A DNA stretch of 64,000 nucleotides from Salmonella enterica subsp. enterica serovar Choleraesuis (GCA_022846635.1 AP025685.1:3100001-3164000), one strand, 5' to 3'. Counted from the stretch's first letter, positions 1 through 9,630 are shown. Notes: a model not told the origin generated them from the letters alone. Made by a program: numbers and translations.

Positions 1-1468
1 TTTTGTAACCGCGAATCTGTTCGGTAAGCGCCTGAGGATAAGATTTAATCCACTCCCAGTTCATCGGTTTATTGGAGTTAACCCAGAATATCTGCTGAGT
101 GAGCAACTTACGCAGGCTGGTACTCACACTCATTAACTGTTGTTGGTTAATTTGCAGGTTAATCGCCATCATCAGCTGATTGCCCAGCTGCTTATTAAGC
201 TGATCCAACAATTCACGACGCATATCGACAATCTGCAACAATGCGTCATCCACATCATCGCTCACCTGGCCATGGTAGTTGGCCTCAAGCTGGCTGACAT
301 AGTTGTCATTCTGGAACAGTGCGTCGCGCTGCTGATTAATATTGAACTGCTCAAGGCGCAGATCGGCAATGCGGTTGGTCATGTCTTCCAGCTCATCTGC
401 CGACGGTAACGTCTGCTGCTGCTGGTAGAGAATACGCGATAACAGCAGGCTGCCTTTAAGCACCGAAATCTGCTCTTTTAGGTTGCCTTCAGACTGAGAG
501 GCCCTGTCGAGCCAGGTTTTAACCTTGATATTCTGCTGAACCAGATTGTTGTTATTTTCCGTAACGTTAATCAGTCTTTCGCTCAGCTGATGGTTAACTT
601 CCAGCTCCTGTTTAACCAGCGGATGGTCCTGAATGGTTGCGGCTTTATCATCCGGGGTTATTGCTTCCTGGGCCGTTTTTTCAGTGATTGTCAGACGCTT
701 ACCGTTCGCCACGGTCTGAAGCACCTGTAGCTGATGTTCAAGGTGGGTAATATTTGCCGAGGTGTAGTCACGCTGCTTTTGAAGCGTGTCTTGCAAGGTT
801 GTATTACTGGACAGGCTATTACGCTGCTGCTCTAACTGCGCATTCAAAAAGACCTGTTGGGCCAGCAGTAAAGTTTGCTGGCTGGGACGCAAAGCGTTAT
901 CTCCCACATCAGTGGTACTCAGACGACTGCGAATTTGTTGCAGCTGCTCTGAGGCTTGAAACATGTTGTTTTGCACCCGCTCCGGCTGGGTTTGCAGCAC
1001 CACTAACTGACTATTGTAGGTCGAGAGGTCATTTTGGGCGGTCTGCAGGTCATCAAGAATACTGGAGACTTTGCTTTCCAACTGGCGCAGCGTCAGGCCG
1101 GAATAAGACTGGCGCAACTCATCATCGCTGACCGGCTGGTTAAGCGCGTTGAGGCCCTCAGTTGCCTGGCGCATTTTTTCCGGCGCCTGGTTAATTTGCT
1201 GATTGAGCTGGAGAGCGTCCTGCTTAAGGTTGTCAATTTTGGCCAGCACTTCAAGCGTCTGGTTTAAATCTTGTTCAACCAGTTTATCCTGAGGTGAAGG
1301 ATTTTTTTGTTTCTGTATTGAAGCTAGCTGGTTTTCGATATCACTTTTACTCGGCAAATCAGTAGGCTGTGCCAAGGTTGCAAATGATGTGAAAGCCAGA
1401 AGGAAGGCCAAAGCAAGGCTAAAGGCAACGCCGCAAATGCGGGGCCGGAATGAATACCACATGTTCAT
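1..1468 (-). CDS. mscK: MscK (KefA) potassium-dependent mechanosensitive channel, N-terminal part
   Basis: The reading frame runs off the left edge, so only about the first 489 residues are present; the E. coli protein has about 1120. MscK is a large inner-membrane mechanosensitive channel that opens on membrane tension when external K+ is high. The part seen here is the signal peptide (hydrophobic stretch ending near ATLAQP) followed by the long Gln/Leu-rich, helical periplasmic domain. The frame is still open and matches the family at the window edge (MNWEWIKSYPQ on the reverse strand). Two in-frame ATGs lie close together (1468 and 1462); the first is given. The pore-forming C-terminal half lies outside. 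It is next to acrR and on the same strand, as in E. coli. Confident family call; start uncertain by two codons. Confidence 0.93.
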   Translation of the reverse strand, partial: MNMWYSFRPRICGVAFSLALAFLLAFTSFATLAQPTDLPSKSDIENQLASIQKQKNPSPQDKLVEQDLNQTLEVLAKIDNLKQDALQLNQQINQAPEKMRQATEGLNALNQPVSDDELRQSYSGLTLRQLESKVSSILDDLQTAQNDLSTYNSQLVVLQTQPERVQNNMFQASEQLQQIRSRLSTTDVGDNALRPSQQTLLLAQQVFLNAQLEQQRNSLSSNTTLQDTLQKQRDYTSANITHLEHQLQVLQTVANGKRLTITEKTAQEAITPDDKAATIQDHPLVKQELEVNHQLSERLINVTENNNNLVQQNIKVKTWLDRASQSEGNLKEQISVLKGSLLLSRILYQQQQTLPSADELEDMTNRIADLRLEQFNINQQRDALFQNDNYVSQLEANYHGQVSDDVDDALLQIVDMRRELLDQLNKQLGNQLMMAINLQINQQQLMSVSTSLRKLLTQQIFWVNSNKPMNWEWIKSYPQALTEQIRGYK

Positions 1469-1565
1469 GATAAATACTGTGACAGGCCTGGTGCAGGAAG
1501 GTGAGCAATTATCGGCGAAGAATATCACGCTGCCCTGCACTCGGATAGCTGGGAATCGACCTAAT

Positions 1566-2213
1566 TTATTCGGTTGTTAATGACTGGCAAAGTGATGGGC
1601 AGAATCGATACATCTCAAGCAAAATATCGACAAAAGTACGCGCTTCATTACGCAGGTTGAAATGCTCCGGCGCAAATAGCCAATTCTCAATAATACCGCT
1701 GATATAACTGCGCATGAGAATTGCGGCGCGCCGGGTTTGCAAATCAGCAGGCAGAGAACCTTGCTCCATGCACTGTTTAAGGATATGTTCTATTTTGTCG
1801 TAGCTTTCCATATATAAGCGGCGCTGAACTTCCTGCACTCGCGACATTTCGCCGACAAATTCGCACTTATGGAATAGAATCTCCATCATTAACCGTCGGC
1901 GTTCTTCTTCAACGGTAGCTTCCAGAATGTAAATCAACAGCTCACGCATTACTGAAAGTGGATCATCGGGATATTTTGCCCGATACTCAACCTCGAGCTC
2001 ATCGAGGGTGGACTCTGAAGACTCCCAAATCTCGTTGAACAGATCGGACTTATTCTTAAAATGCCAGTAAATAGCACCGCGAGTCACGCCAGCTGCCGTA
2101 GCGATGTCTGAAAGCGATGTTGCAGATACGCCCTGTTCAGAGAAGAGCTTCAACGCAACATCGAGTAAATGGCGGCGAGTTTCTTGCGCTTGTTGTTTGG
2201 TTTTTCGTGCCAC
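1566..2213 (-). CDS. acrR: AcrR, TetR-family repressor of acrAB
   Basis: This 215-residue TetR-family regulator has the same length as E. coli AcrR. Residues about 10-56 form the helix-turn-helix domain ([20 protein letters not shown]), and the rest is the ligand-binding helical domain that senses dyes, bile acids and drugs. It represses the divergent acrAB operon and itself. The start is set by the family N-terminus [13 protein letters not shown] and lies 141 bases from the acrA start, with the palindromic operator at 2241-2264 in between. No frameshift or truncation is seen, so the repressor looks functional, unlike the broken acrR alleles found in some efflux-overproducing isolates. Confidence 0.97.
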   Translation of the reverse strand: MARKTKQQAQETRRHLLDVALKLFSEQGVSATSLSDIATAAGVTRGAIYWHFKNKSDLFNEIWESSESTLDELEVEYRAKYPDDPLSVMRELLIYILEATVEEERRRLMMEILFHKCEFVGEMSRVQEVQRRLYMESYDKIEHILKQCMEQGSLPADLQTRRAAILMRSYISGIIENWLFAPEHFNLRNEARTFVDILLEMYRFCPSLCQSLTTE

Positions 2214-2240
2214 GGGTCACTTCATAAAGAACGTCAGAGT

Positions 2241-2264
2241 TACATACATTAATGAATGTATGTA
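2241..2264. promoter_or_regulatory. AcrR operator between acrR and acrA
   Basis: A 24-base inverted repeat with perfect 10-base arms (TACATACATT and its complement) around a 4-base centre. It differs from the published E. coli AcrR box only in the centre. It sits 28 bases upstream of the acrR start and 90 upstream of acrA, where it can block both promoters. Just downstream, at about 2267-2286, is a degraded match to a MarA/SoxS/Rob box (ATAGCAC followed by an A-rich half), weaker than the E. coli marbox. Confidence 0.9.
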
Positions 2265-2354
2265 CCATAGCACGACGAAAATATAAACGCAGCAATGGGT
2301 TTGTGGACTTTTAATCCATTGAACAATTTAAAATCGGACACTTGAGGTTTATCT

Positions 2355-3539
2355 ATGATCAAAAACAGAGGGTTGTCGCCTCTGGCGGTCGTTCTGATGC
2401 TTTCCGGCGGCTTAGCACTTACAGGATGTGACGATAAAGGTGCACAACAGAAATCCTCACAGATGCCTGAAGTTGGAATTGTTACTCTTAAGAGCGCGCC
2501 TCTGACAATGACGACCGATTTACCGGGACGGACCAATTCGTTCCGGGTAGCGGAAGTACGGCCTCAGGTGAGCGGCATCATTTTGAAGCGTAATTTCGTC
2601 GAAGGTAGTGATGTAAAAGCCGGTGATTCCCTTTATCAAATAGATCCAGCCGTATATCAGGCTTCATATCTTAGCGCTAAAGGCGATCTGGCTAAGGCTC
2701 AGGCTAATGCCAACATTATGCATTTGACGGCCAACCGTTATCGTAAGCTGCTGGGTACTCAGTACATCAGCCGCCAGGAATACGATACCGCCGTTGCAAA
2801 CGCTCAACAGGGCGATGCTGCGGTTAAAGCCGCTGAAGCAGCAGTTGAAACTGCGCGCATCAATCTGGCTTATACCAAAGTGACCTCGCCTATTACCGGA
2901 CGTATCAGCCGTTCCATGGTAACCGAGGGTGCACTGGTGCAAAACGGCCAGTCAACGGCGCTCGCTACGGTGCAACAGTTAGATCCTATTTATGTGGATG
3001 TCACGCAGTCCAGCGATCAGTTCCTGCGTCTGAAGCAGGAGCTAAACAACGGCACACTGCAACAGGCTAATGGCAAAGCTAAAGTCAGCCTGATTACTGA
3101 GGGTGGTCTAACCTTCCCGCATACCGGTAGTCTGGAGTTCTCTGAAGTTACCGTCGATCAGTCAACGGGGTCCATCACCCTGCGGGCTATCTTCCCTAAC
3201 CCGGAACATACCCTGCTGCCTGGCATGTTCGTTCGCGCACGTCTGGATGAAGGTACACGCCCTGACGCACTGCTGGTTCCTCAGCAAGGCGTCACTCGTA
3301 ACCCGCGCGGTGAAGCAACGGCGATGGTTGTAGGCGAAGGCGATAAAGTTGAATCACGCAATATTCAGGTATCTCAAGCTATTGGTGACAAATGGCTGGT
3401 TACTGACGGCCTGAAAGCCGGAGACCGCGTGATTGTAACCGGTCTGCAGAAGATTAAACCCGGCGTTCAGGTAAAAACTGAAGAAGCGTTAAACGACCAG
3501 AATAAAGGTGCCGGTGCTCAGACCCAAACTCAGTCTTAA
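2355..3539 (+). CDS. acrA: AcrA, periplasmic adaptor lipoprotein of the AcrAB-TolC pump
   Basis: AcrA is the membrane-fusion protein that links inner-membrane AcrB to the outer-membrane channel TolC. The 394-residue product (E. coli 397) has a lipoprotein signal with lipobox LTGC, so Cys25 is the predicted acylated residue and residue 26 is Asp. Then come the lipoyl and beta-barrel segments (DLPGRTNSFRVAEVRPQVSG; ARINLAYTKVTSPITGRI, a hairpin boundary) and the C-terminal membrane-proximal domain. A GAGG ribosome binding site lies 8 bases before the ATG. acrB follows after 22 bases, so the two are co-transcribed. Control is expected from AcrR at the operator upstream and from MarA-type activators. 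The C-terminal tail is poorly conserved and Gln/Thr-rich, as is usual for the family. Confidence 0.97.
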   Translation: MIKNRGLSPLAVVLMLSGGLALTGCDDKGAQQKSSQMPEVGIVTLKSAPLTMTTDLPGRTNSFRVAEVRPQVSGIILKRNFVEGSDVKAGDSLYQIDPAVYQASYLSAKGDLAKAQANANIMHLTANRYRKLLGTQYISRQEYDTAVANAQQGDAAVKAAEAAVETARINLAYTKVTSPITGRISRSMVTEGALVQNGQSTALATVQQLDPIYVDVTQSSDQFLRLKQELNNGTLQQANGKAKVSLITEGGLTFPHTGSLEFSEVTVDQSTGSITLRAIFPNPEHTLLPGMFVRARLDEGTRPDALLVPQQGVTRNPRGEATAMVVGEGDKVESRNIQVSQAIGDKWLVTDGLKAGDRVIVTGLQKIKPGVQVKTEEALNDQNKGAGAQTQTQS

Positions 3540-3561
3540 CTTAAACAGGAGCCGTTAAGAC

Positions 3562-6500
3562 ATGGCTAAGTTTTTTATCGATCGCCCGATTTTTGCATGG
3601 GTAATCGCCATCATTATTATGCTGGCAGGTGGCCTGGCGATTCTCAAGCTCCCGGTGGCGCAATATCCAACTATTGCCCCGCCGGCGGTGCAGATTAACG
3701 CAACCTACCCAGGTGCAGATGCCAAAACTGTTCAGGATACCGTGACTCAGGTTATCGAACAGAACATGAACGGTATCGATAACCTGATGTATATGTCATC
3801 CACCAGTGACTCATCCGGTACAGTGCAGATTACGCTGACCTTTGACACGGGCACCGATCCAGATATCGCCCAGGTTCAGGTTCAGAACAAACTGCAGCTG
3901 GCGATGCCGCTGTTGCCGCAAGAAGTACAGCAGCAAGGGATTCAGGTTAAAAAATCATCCAGTAGCTTCCTGATGGTTGCCGCGTTCATCAACACCGATG
4001 GCACGATGACTCAGGATGATATCGCCGACTACGTTGGTTCCAACATTAAAGACCCTATTAGCCGTACTTCTGGCGTAGGTGATACTCAATTGTTTGGTGC
4101 CCAGTATGCGATGCGTGTCTGGATGGACCCGACTGCTCTGACTAACTACCAGTTAACGCCGGTAGACGTTATTGCCGCCATCAAAACGCAGAACGCCCAG
4201 ATTGCTTCTGGTCAGCTCGGCGGTGCGCCTGCGGTTAAAGGTCAGCGCCTGAATGCCTCTATCATCGCGCAAACCAGACTTAACACTCCGGAACAGTTCG
4301 GCCAGATCCTGCTGAAAGTAAATCAGGATGGCTCTCAGGTGCGTCTGAAAGACGTCGCTAAGATTGAACTGGGCGGCGAAAGCTACGACATCGTATCGAA
4401 ATATAATGGCAAACCTGCCGCTGGTTTAGGTATTAAACTAGCGACTGGCGCTAACGCCCTGGATACCGCAGAAGCGGTGCGTGCCGAACTGGCTAAGCTT
4501 GAGCCATTCTTCCCTCAGGGGCTGGAAACCGTTTACCCATACGACACTACGCCATTCGTTAAAATCTCTATTTTCGAAGTGGTTAAAACGCTGGTCGAAG
4601 CAATCGTGCTGGTGTTCCTGGTTATGTATCTGTTCCTGCAGAACCTCCGGGCAACCCTGATTCCAACTATCGCTGTACCGGTCGTATTGTTGGGTACCTT
4701 CGCCATTTTGTCGGCCTTCGGTTACTCGATAAACACCCTGACGATGTTCGCAATGGTTCTTGCTATCGGCCTGTTGGTGGATGATGCCATCGTTGTGGTC
4801 GAGAACGTGGAACGCGTCATGGTGGAGGAAGGATTGCCTCCTAAAGAGGCTACCCGTAAATCAATGGGCCAGATTCAGGGCGCACTGGTGGGTATTGCCA
4901 TGGTGCTGTCAGCGGTATTTATCCCGATGGCCTTCTTCGGCGGCGCAACCGGTGCTATCTATCGTCAGTTCTCCATCACTATCGTATCTGCGATGGTGCT
5001 GTCGGTAATCGTCGCAATGGTTCTGACACCAGCCCTGTGCGCCACCATGCTGAAGCCGGTTGCTAAAGGCGACCACGGTGAAGGCAAAAAAGGCTTCTTC
5101 GGCTGGTTTAACCGGATGTTCGATAAGAGCACCAACCACTACACCGATAGCGTCGGCAACATTCTGCGCAGCACCGGTCGTTATCTGCTGCTGTATGTGC
5201 TTATTGTTATCGGCATGGCGGTGCTGTTCCTGCGTTTGCCAAGCTCCTTCCTGCCAGACGAAGACCAGGGCGTATTCTTGTCCCAGGTTCAGCTTCCGGC
5301 GGGTTCTACTCAGGAACAGACGCAGAAAATTCTCGACCAGGTTAATGACTACTTCCTGACTAAAGAGAAAGACAACGTTAGATCGGTCTTTACCGTTAAC
5401 GGCTTTGGTTTCTCCGGTCGTGGTCAGAACGCCGGTCTGGCATTCGTGAGTCTGAAAGACTGGGAAGAACGCTCGGGTAGCGAAAACAAAGCACAGGCGA
5501 TTATCGCCCGTGCCATGGGCTCGTTTGCGAAAATCAAAGAAGGTATCGTACTCGCATTTAACCTTCCGGCGATTATGGAACTAGGTACCGCTACCGGCTT
5601 TGACTTCGAACTGATTGACCAGGCTAACCTTGGACACGATCAACTGACTCAGGCCCGTAACCAGTTGCTCGGCATGGTTGCCCAGCACCCGGATATGCTA
5701 TCAACAGTCCGTCCTAACGGTCTGGAAGATACGCCACAATACAAAATTGTGATTGACCAGGAAAAAGCTCAGGCTCAGGGCGTTTCCATTAGTGATATCA
5801 ACACCACGCTTGGCGCTGGCTGGGGTAGTAGCTACGTCAACGACTTCATCGACCGCGGTCGCGTGAAGAAAGTTTATCTCATGGGTGAATCGCAATACCG
5901 TATGCTGCCTGAAGATATCAATCAGTGGTATGTGCGTGGTTCCGCAGGCCAGATGGTTCCATTCTCCAGTTTTGCCAACGGCCACTGGCAATATGGTTCA
6001 CCACGTCTGGAGCGTTACAACGGTCTGCCGTCCATGGAACTTCTTGGTCAGGCGGCTCCGGGTAAAAGTACCGGTGAAGCAATGGCTCTGATGGAAGAAA
6101 TGGCGTCTAAACTGCCTACCGGTATTGGTTACGACTGGACCGGTATGTCTTACCAGGAACGACTGTCTGGTAACCAGGCTCCGGCCCTTTATGCCATCTC
6201 GTTAATCGTGGTATTCCTCTGTCTGGCCGCATTGTATGAGAGCTGGTCAATTCCGTTCTCGGTAATGCTGGTTGTTCCTTTGGGGGTTGTGGGCGCTCTG
6301 CTAGCCGCGACTCTGCGCGGGATGGAGAACGACGTTTACTTCCAGGTGGGGCTGCTGACAACCATTGGTCTGTCGGCGAAAAACGCCATCCTGATTGTTG
6401 AGTTCGCCAAAGATCTTATGGAGAAAGAAGGTAAAGGCCTCATCGAAGCAACGCTGGAAGCGGTTCGTATGCGTCTGCGTCCAATTCTGATGACCTCCCT

Positions 6501-6714
6501 TGCCTTTATCCTCGGCGTATTGCCACTGGCAATTAGTAGCGGTGCAGGTTCCGGTGCTCAGAACGCCGTAGGTACCGGGGTTATGGGCGGGATGATTACC
6601 GCAACCGTACTGGCTATCTTCTTCGTTCCTGTGTTCTTTGTTGTGGTTCGCCGCCGCTTCAATCGTAAACACGAAGATCTGGAACATACTCACAGCGTAG
6701 CGCCGGAGAAATAA
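3562..6714 (+). CDS. acrB: AcrB, RND multidrug efflux transporter
   Basis: AcrB is the proton-driven trimeric inner-membrane transporter of the AcrAB-TolC pump; it exports drugs, dyes, bile salts and detergents. The product has 1050 residues (E. coli 1049) and twelve membrane segments split by two large periplasmic loops. The proton-relay residues are all present at the E. coli positions: Asp407 and Asp408 (codons at 4780-4785), Lys940 (6379), Arg971 (6472) and Thr978 (6493). The N-terminus [16 protein letters not shown] is the family signature. The ribosome binding site is AGGAG about 8 bases before the ATG. Only the last dozen residues differ clearly from E. coli. A strong terminator follows at once, so acrAB forms a two-gene operon. 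Confidence 0.98.
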   Translation: MAKFFIDRPIFAWVIAIIIMLAGGLAILKLPVAQYPTIAPPAVQINATYPGADAKTVQDTVTQVIEQNMNGIDNLMYMSSTSDSSGTVQITLTFDTGTDPDIAQVQVQNKLQLAMPLLPQEVQQQGIQVKKSSSSFLMVAAFINTDGTMTQDDIADYVGSNIKDPISRTSGVGDTQLFGAQYAMRVWMDPTALTNYQLTPVDVIAAIKTQNAQIASGQLGGAPAVKGQRLNASIIAQTRLNTPEQFGQILLKVNQDGSQVRLKDVAKIELGGESYDIVSKYNGKPAAGLGIKLATGANALDTAEAVRAELAKLEPFFPQGLETVYPYDTTPFVKISIFEVVKTLVEAIVLVFLVMYLFLQNLRATLIPTIAVPVVLLGTFAILSAFGYSINTLTMFAMVLAIGLLVDDAIVVVENVERVMVEEGLPPKEATRKSMGQIQGALVGIAMVLSAVFIPMAFFGGATGAIYRQFSITIVSAMVLSVIVAMVLTPALCATMLKPVAKGDHGEGKKGFFGWFNRMFDKSTNHYTDSVGNILRSTGRYLLLYVLIVIGMAVLFLRLPSSFLPDEDQGVFLSQVQLPAGSTQEQTQKILDQVNDYFLTKEKDNVRSVFTVNGFGFSGRGQNAGLAFVSLKDWEERSGSENKAQAIIARAMGSFAKIKEGIVLAFNLPAIMELGTATGFDFELIDQANLGHDQLTQARNQLLGMVAQHPDMLSTVRPNGLEDTPQYKIVIDQEKAQAQGVSISDINTTLGAGWGSSYVNDFIDRGRVKKVYLMGESQYRMLPEDINQWYVRGSAGQMVPFSSFANGHWQYGSPRLERYNGLPSMELLGQAAPGKSTGEAMALMEEMASKLPTGIGYDWTGMSYQERLSGNQAPALYAISLIVVFLCLAALYESWSIPFSVMLVVPLGVVGALLAATLRGMENDVYFQVGLLTTIGLSAKNAILIVEFAKDLMEKEGKGLIEATLEAVRMRLRPILMTSLAFILGVLPLAISSGAGSGAQNAVGTGVMGGMITATVLAIFFVPVFFVVVRRRFNRKHEDLEHTHSVAPEK

Positions 6715-6730
6715 TCCGACATCTACCTTA

Positions 6731-6755
6731 AAAGGCCGCGCAAGCGGCCTTTTTT
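6731..6755 (+). terminator. acrB intrinsic terminator
   Basis: A 9-bp perfect stem (AAAGGCCGC / GCGGCCTTT) with a GCAA tetraloop, followed by a T run, 16 bases after the acrB stop. Confidence 0.93.
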
Positions 6756-7202
6756 ATGCGCTACGTTTTACACACCACAGTTTTCTCACGCAGGATAAGT
6801 CTGATAATGAGAGCTAAATAATTTTTTCACACAATCTGTTTGTTACCTAACGTCTGGCACAGTAAACTACGGCAGAAGCAAGCACCGGTGACTATTTCAT
6901 TGGTTATTGTTCATTTTCTCGCCAGGCAAGGTAATCATTGAAGCTCACCCTTTTGGAGTTTTCCGTTTGGGATTGCGCATGGGAACTTTCTAAGATGATA
7001 TTACTCAAAGTAGTATCTGGCTTATTTTGTTTTCATTAAGATGATTCCTGGCTGCAATTGTAATTTTTTATTATTGTGCGAGAAAAGTGGCAGCAGGTGA
7101 TTTATAGTTAACTTACAGGTTACGTGTTTACGTTCACATCCTGACGATGTTTTACCCCGTTTTTATTTTTATCAGTAATTTCGCGATAAAAGGGGATGCA
7201 TT
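6756..7202 (+). other. Long A+T-rich leader/promoter region ahead of tomB-hha
   Basis: About 450 bases without a convincing gene, richer in A+T than its surroundings. That fits an H-NS/Hha-silenced promoter region, though no specific promoter could be picked with confidence. Only trivial ORFs (13 codons or fewer) were seen on either strand. The last 50 bases can fold: TTTTATC (7167-7173) pairs with GATAAAA (7185-7191), and CCCC (7155-7158) can pair with GGGG (7192-7195), which is the tomB ribosome binding site. Confidence 0.5.
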
Positions 7203-7577
7203 ATGGACGAGTACTCACCAAAGCGGCATGACATTGCCCAGCTAAAATTCCTGTGTGAATCCCTGTATCACGACTGTCTGGCTAATCTTAGCGAGAGCAA
7301 TCGTGGCTGGGTTAATGACCCCACATCTGCTATTAATCTACAGTTGAATGACCTGATTGAGCACATAGCCGCATTCGCACTCAATTACAAGATTAAGCAT
7401 GATGATGACAGTAAATTAATTGAACAAATAGATGAGTATCTGGATGACACTTTTACCCTGTTTAGCAATTACGGGATAAATACTCAGGACCTCCAGCGCT
7501 GGCGCAAATCTGGGAACCGCTTGTTTCGCTGCTTTGTTGAGGCCGGCAGAGCTAATCCGGTAAGCCTTTCCTTTTAA
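7203..7577 (+). CDS. tomB: TomB, Hha toxicity modulator and biofilm regulator
   Basis: This 124-residue acidic protein has the same length as E. coli TomB (YbaJ) and is close to it throughout (start MDEYSPKRHDIAQLKFLCE, core NDPTSAINLQLNDLIEHIA, WRKSGNRLFRCFV near the end). TomB acts with Hha: it has been described as the antitoxin-like partner that relieves Hha toxicity, and both affect conjugation and biofilm formation. The ATG is preceded by AGGGG at 7 bases' spacing. hha follows after 28 bases in the same direction. The ribosome binding site can be covered by a hairpin in the leader (see findings). Confidence 0.96.
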   Translation: MDEYSPKRHDIAQLKFLCESLYHDCLANLSESNRGWVNDPTSAINLQLNDLIEHIAAFALNYKIKHDDDSKLIEQIDEYLDDTFTLFSNYGINTQDLQRWRKSGNRLFRCFVEAGRANPVSLSF

Positions 7578-7605
7578 AATTATTACAATCATTTAGGTGA
7601 AAATA

Positions 7606-7824
7606 ATGACAACTAAACCATTAACCAAAACCGATTATCTGATGCGCCTGCGACGCTGCCAGACTATTGACACATTAGAACGGGTTATTGAGAAAAATAA
7701 ATACGAACTATCTGACAGCGAACTTGCAGTATTTTACTCTGCAGCCGATCATCGTCTTGCAGAACTGACCATGAATAAACTCTACGATAAAATCCCAACT
7801 TCTGTATGGAAATTCATTCGCTGA
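7606..7824 (+). CDS. hha: Hha, small nucleoid modulator of H-NS
   Basis: This 72-residue protein is nearly identical to E. coli Hha; the main change is the N-terminus [12 protein letters not shown]. Hha mimics the H-NS dimerisation domain and joins H-NS filaments to tighten silencing of horizontally acquired and virulence genes; it also affects haemolysin expression and biofilm. The ATG at 7606 is chosen over an in-frame GTG at 7597 because AGGTGA at 7595-7600 is a good ribosome binding site for the ATG and because the length then equals the family's. It is in operon with tomB. Confidence 0.96.
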   Translation: MTTKPLTKTDYLMRLRRCQTIDTLERVIEKNKYELSDSELAVFYSAADHRLAELTMNKLYDKIPTSVWKFIR

Positions 7825-7876
7825 TTAGCGGCTTATTTATTATTTTCATTAATAAATTTATATTCCCGGATTAGGC

Positions 7877-8008
7877 TTAATAAAGCACATCCAGATAATG
7901 ATGTGCCTTCATCCAGGCAGTAAATAGCACAAGAAGTAAAAACCACACTAAAAGCGCGGGCCACCAGGAAAAACGTTTTTTACAAAACACCACTTCCTGA
8001 CGACGCAA
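7877..8008 (-). CDS. Possible 43-residue single-pass membrane protein
   Basis: A short reverse-strand frame, not recognised as a named family. The predicted product starts with a basic segment (MRRQEVVFCKKRF), followed by a Trp-rich hydrophobic helix of about 17-18 residues (WWPALLVWFLLLVLFTAW) and a short polar tail (MKAHHYLDVLY). This layout is typical of small bitopic inner-membrane proteins with the N-terminus in the cytoplasm. The first usable start is TTG at 8008, just after an in-frame stop, with AGGG 10 bases upstream; GTG codons at 7993 and 7990, with AGGAA just before, are alternatives. It lies 45 bases after the stop of the MocR-type regulator on the same strand and converges on hha. 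Its last codons overlap a weak hairpin (7885-7906). The composition supports a real gene, but the non-ATG start and the hairpin leave doubt. Confidence 0.45.
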   Translation of the reverse strand: MRRQEVVFCKKRFSWWPALLVWFLLLVLFTAWMKAHHYLDVLY

Positions 8009-8053
8009 TAGTTAATAACCCTGCTTCAGGTAATCCGCGCCAATATTACCGTT

Positions 8054-9550
8054 CTATATCACCAGCCGTTGTGCTATCTCGGCCAGACGTGCTACAGCTC
8101 CCGGTAAACGGGTGGCTTCAGTATTTCCATAACCCAAAACCAGTCCACAGCATGCCTGCTCCCGGTTTAAATAGTGATCGCTTAAGGCTCCCGGCCCCAA
8201 ACCAACTTTCCTTGCCTCGTGAACAATTGCCCGATCGTCTATCTCAGCTTCAAACTTCAGCGTTAGATGCATCCCTCCTCCACCCAGGGATATTTGGTGT
8301 GGGATAGTAAAGTAGCGGCTGATTGCCTCACGGAGAACCTGCTGGCGCTCCCGGTATAGTCGACGCATCGCGGCCAGATGGCGAGAATAATCACCCTGAT
8401 GGATAAATGCCGCCAGCGTGCGCTGCTCAATCTGATGTCCAGCGCGGCGTAAGTTGCCAATATAAGGCGCTATTTCACTGGCAATACCTGCGGGCAACAC
8501 TAGAAAACCAATACGCAGCGCAGGGAAAAGAGTCTTACTGAAAGTACCAATATGCAAAACCGGAGCATTAACGTCCAGCCCCTGTAATGCAGCCAGCGGT
8601 TCGCCCTGATGGCGAAACTCACTATCATAATCATCCTCTATGAGCCAGGTATCGTACTGACGCGCCAAATTAAGTAACTCAAGCCGCCGTGAAATACTCA
8701 TCACCACTCCGCCTGGATACTGATGGGCCGGGGAAATATAAATAATGTCCGGCGTTTGCTCTCTCCATTGCTTATCCGTAGGCGCTATCCCCTGCTCATC
8801 AACCGGAATCGGGCAAACTCGCAAATTCCCTTGCGCCATCGCACTCCTGGCCCCTCGATAACCGGGGTCTTCCAGCCAGGCTAAATCACCGCCATCAGTG
8901 AATAAGGCCACGCACAGCTCCAGCGCCTCCTGTGACCCTTCTGTGATAATGACCTGATGTGCGCTACAGCGAATACCACGGGTTAAGGTTAAATGTGCAG
9001 CCACAGCTTCCCGCAGTATCGGCTCACCGCAGGGGGAGCCATAAGCCAACAATTGCCCACCGGCATAACGAAACTGTTCATCCATTAGCCGCCGCCAGCG
9101 TTTTATGGGGAATGCATTAAGCGCCGGTACTCCAGGCATAAGCTCATATAGGTGTGGCTCTGCCGGAGTCGGCGGCAATGCGGCAAGACGAGACGCAAGC
9201 CGTCGGTTCCCCTTACCTGTTTCATATTTTGCCTCTACGCTACTCACCGACAGAGGCATAGGTAAAGTCACCACCTGGCTTCCGCGTGGTCCCCGCAGGA
9301 TAAAGCCCTCTATCGCCAGACGCTCCAGCGCCGCCTCTGCCGTATTACGTGATACCCCCAATAATTCACCCAGTAGTCGAGCGCCCGGCAAAAAGGCGTG
9401 TCCGGGTAACTTTCCTTCAATAACGGCATTCTTAATTGCCTGATACAGCCGTTGTTGCAAAGTCCCTTGCTCACGCTGCATCACTTTTTCGGATAGCAAA
9501 TGCTGAACTTCCTCCCCGGACAGGCGCATGCTCATACTCAGTGACCCCAT
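8054..9550 (-). CDS. MocR-subfamily (GntR) transcription regulator with aminotransferase-like domain
   Basis: A 498-residue fusion. Residues about 28-95 form a GntR-type winged helix (TLQQRLYQAIKNAVIEGKL; LGVSRNTAEAALERLAIEGF). After a linker, residues about 130-498 form a fold-type I aminotransferase-like domain that binds pyridoxal phosphate. The predicted Schiff-base lysine is Lys339 in GTFSKTLFPALRIGF, and the cofactor Asp is in IEDDYDSEFR. Such proteins (PdxR, GabR, MocR) usually control a divergent neighbour in response to an amino acid or vitamer bound to PLP. Here the divergent gene is a GNAT acetyltransferase, and an inverted repeat (9562-9589) lies between them. The exact ligand is unknown. 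E. coli K-12 has maa-ylaC at this place. The start could be Met1, Met6 or Met8; none has a strong ribosome binding site. Confidence 0.88.
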   Translation of the reverse strand: MGSLSMSMRLSGEEVQHLLSEKVMQREQGTLQQRLYQAIKNAVIEGKLPGHAFLPGARLLGELLGVSRNTAEAALERLAIEGFILRGPRGSQVVTLPMPLSVSSVEAKYETGKGNRRLASRLAALPPTPAEPHLYELMPGVPALNAFPIKRWRRLMDEQFRYAGGQLLAYGSPCGEPILREAVAAHLTLTRGIRCSAHQVIITEGSQEALELCVALFTDGGDLAWLEDPGYRGARSAMAQGNLRVCPIPVDEQGIAPTDKQWREQTPDIIYISPAHQYPGGVVMSISRRLELLNLARQYDTWLIEDDYDSEFRHQGEPLAALQGLDVNAPVLHIGTFSKTLFPALRIGFLVLPAGIASEIAPYIGNLRRAGHQIEQRTLAAFIHQGDYSRHLAAMRRLYRERQQVLREAISRYFTIPHQISLGGGGMHLTLKFEAEIDDRAIVHEARKVGLGPGALSDHYLNREQACCGLVLGYGNTEATRLPGAVARLAEIAQRLVI

Positions 9551-9561
9551 AATAAATACGA

Positions 9562-9589
9562 ATAGTGGCTCTTATTACCATGCCACTAT
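9562..9589. promoter_or_regulatory. Inverted repeat, candidate operator for the MocR-type regulator
   Basis: Perfect 8-base arms ATAGTGGC (9562-9569) and GCCACTAT (9582-9589) separated by 12 bases, in the 80-base gap between the divergent regulator and acetyltransferase genes. The position fits an operator shared by both genes. This is inference from symmetry and context. Confidence 0.55.
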
Positions 9590-9630
9590 AGCGCTACCTT
9601 CACTGGACAGCATTCAATGAGGGCAAACAA

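Noticed and set aside
6756..7202. Possible small RNA or leader peptide in the acrB-tomB gap
   Set aside because: No promoter-terminator pair could be found, and the frames seen have 13 codons or fewer.
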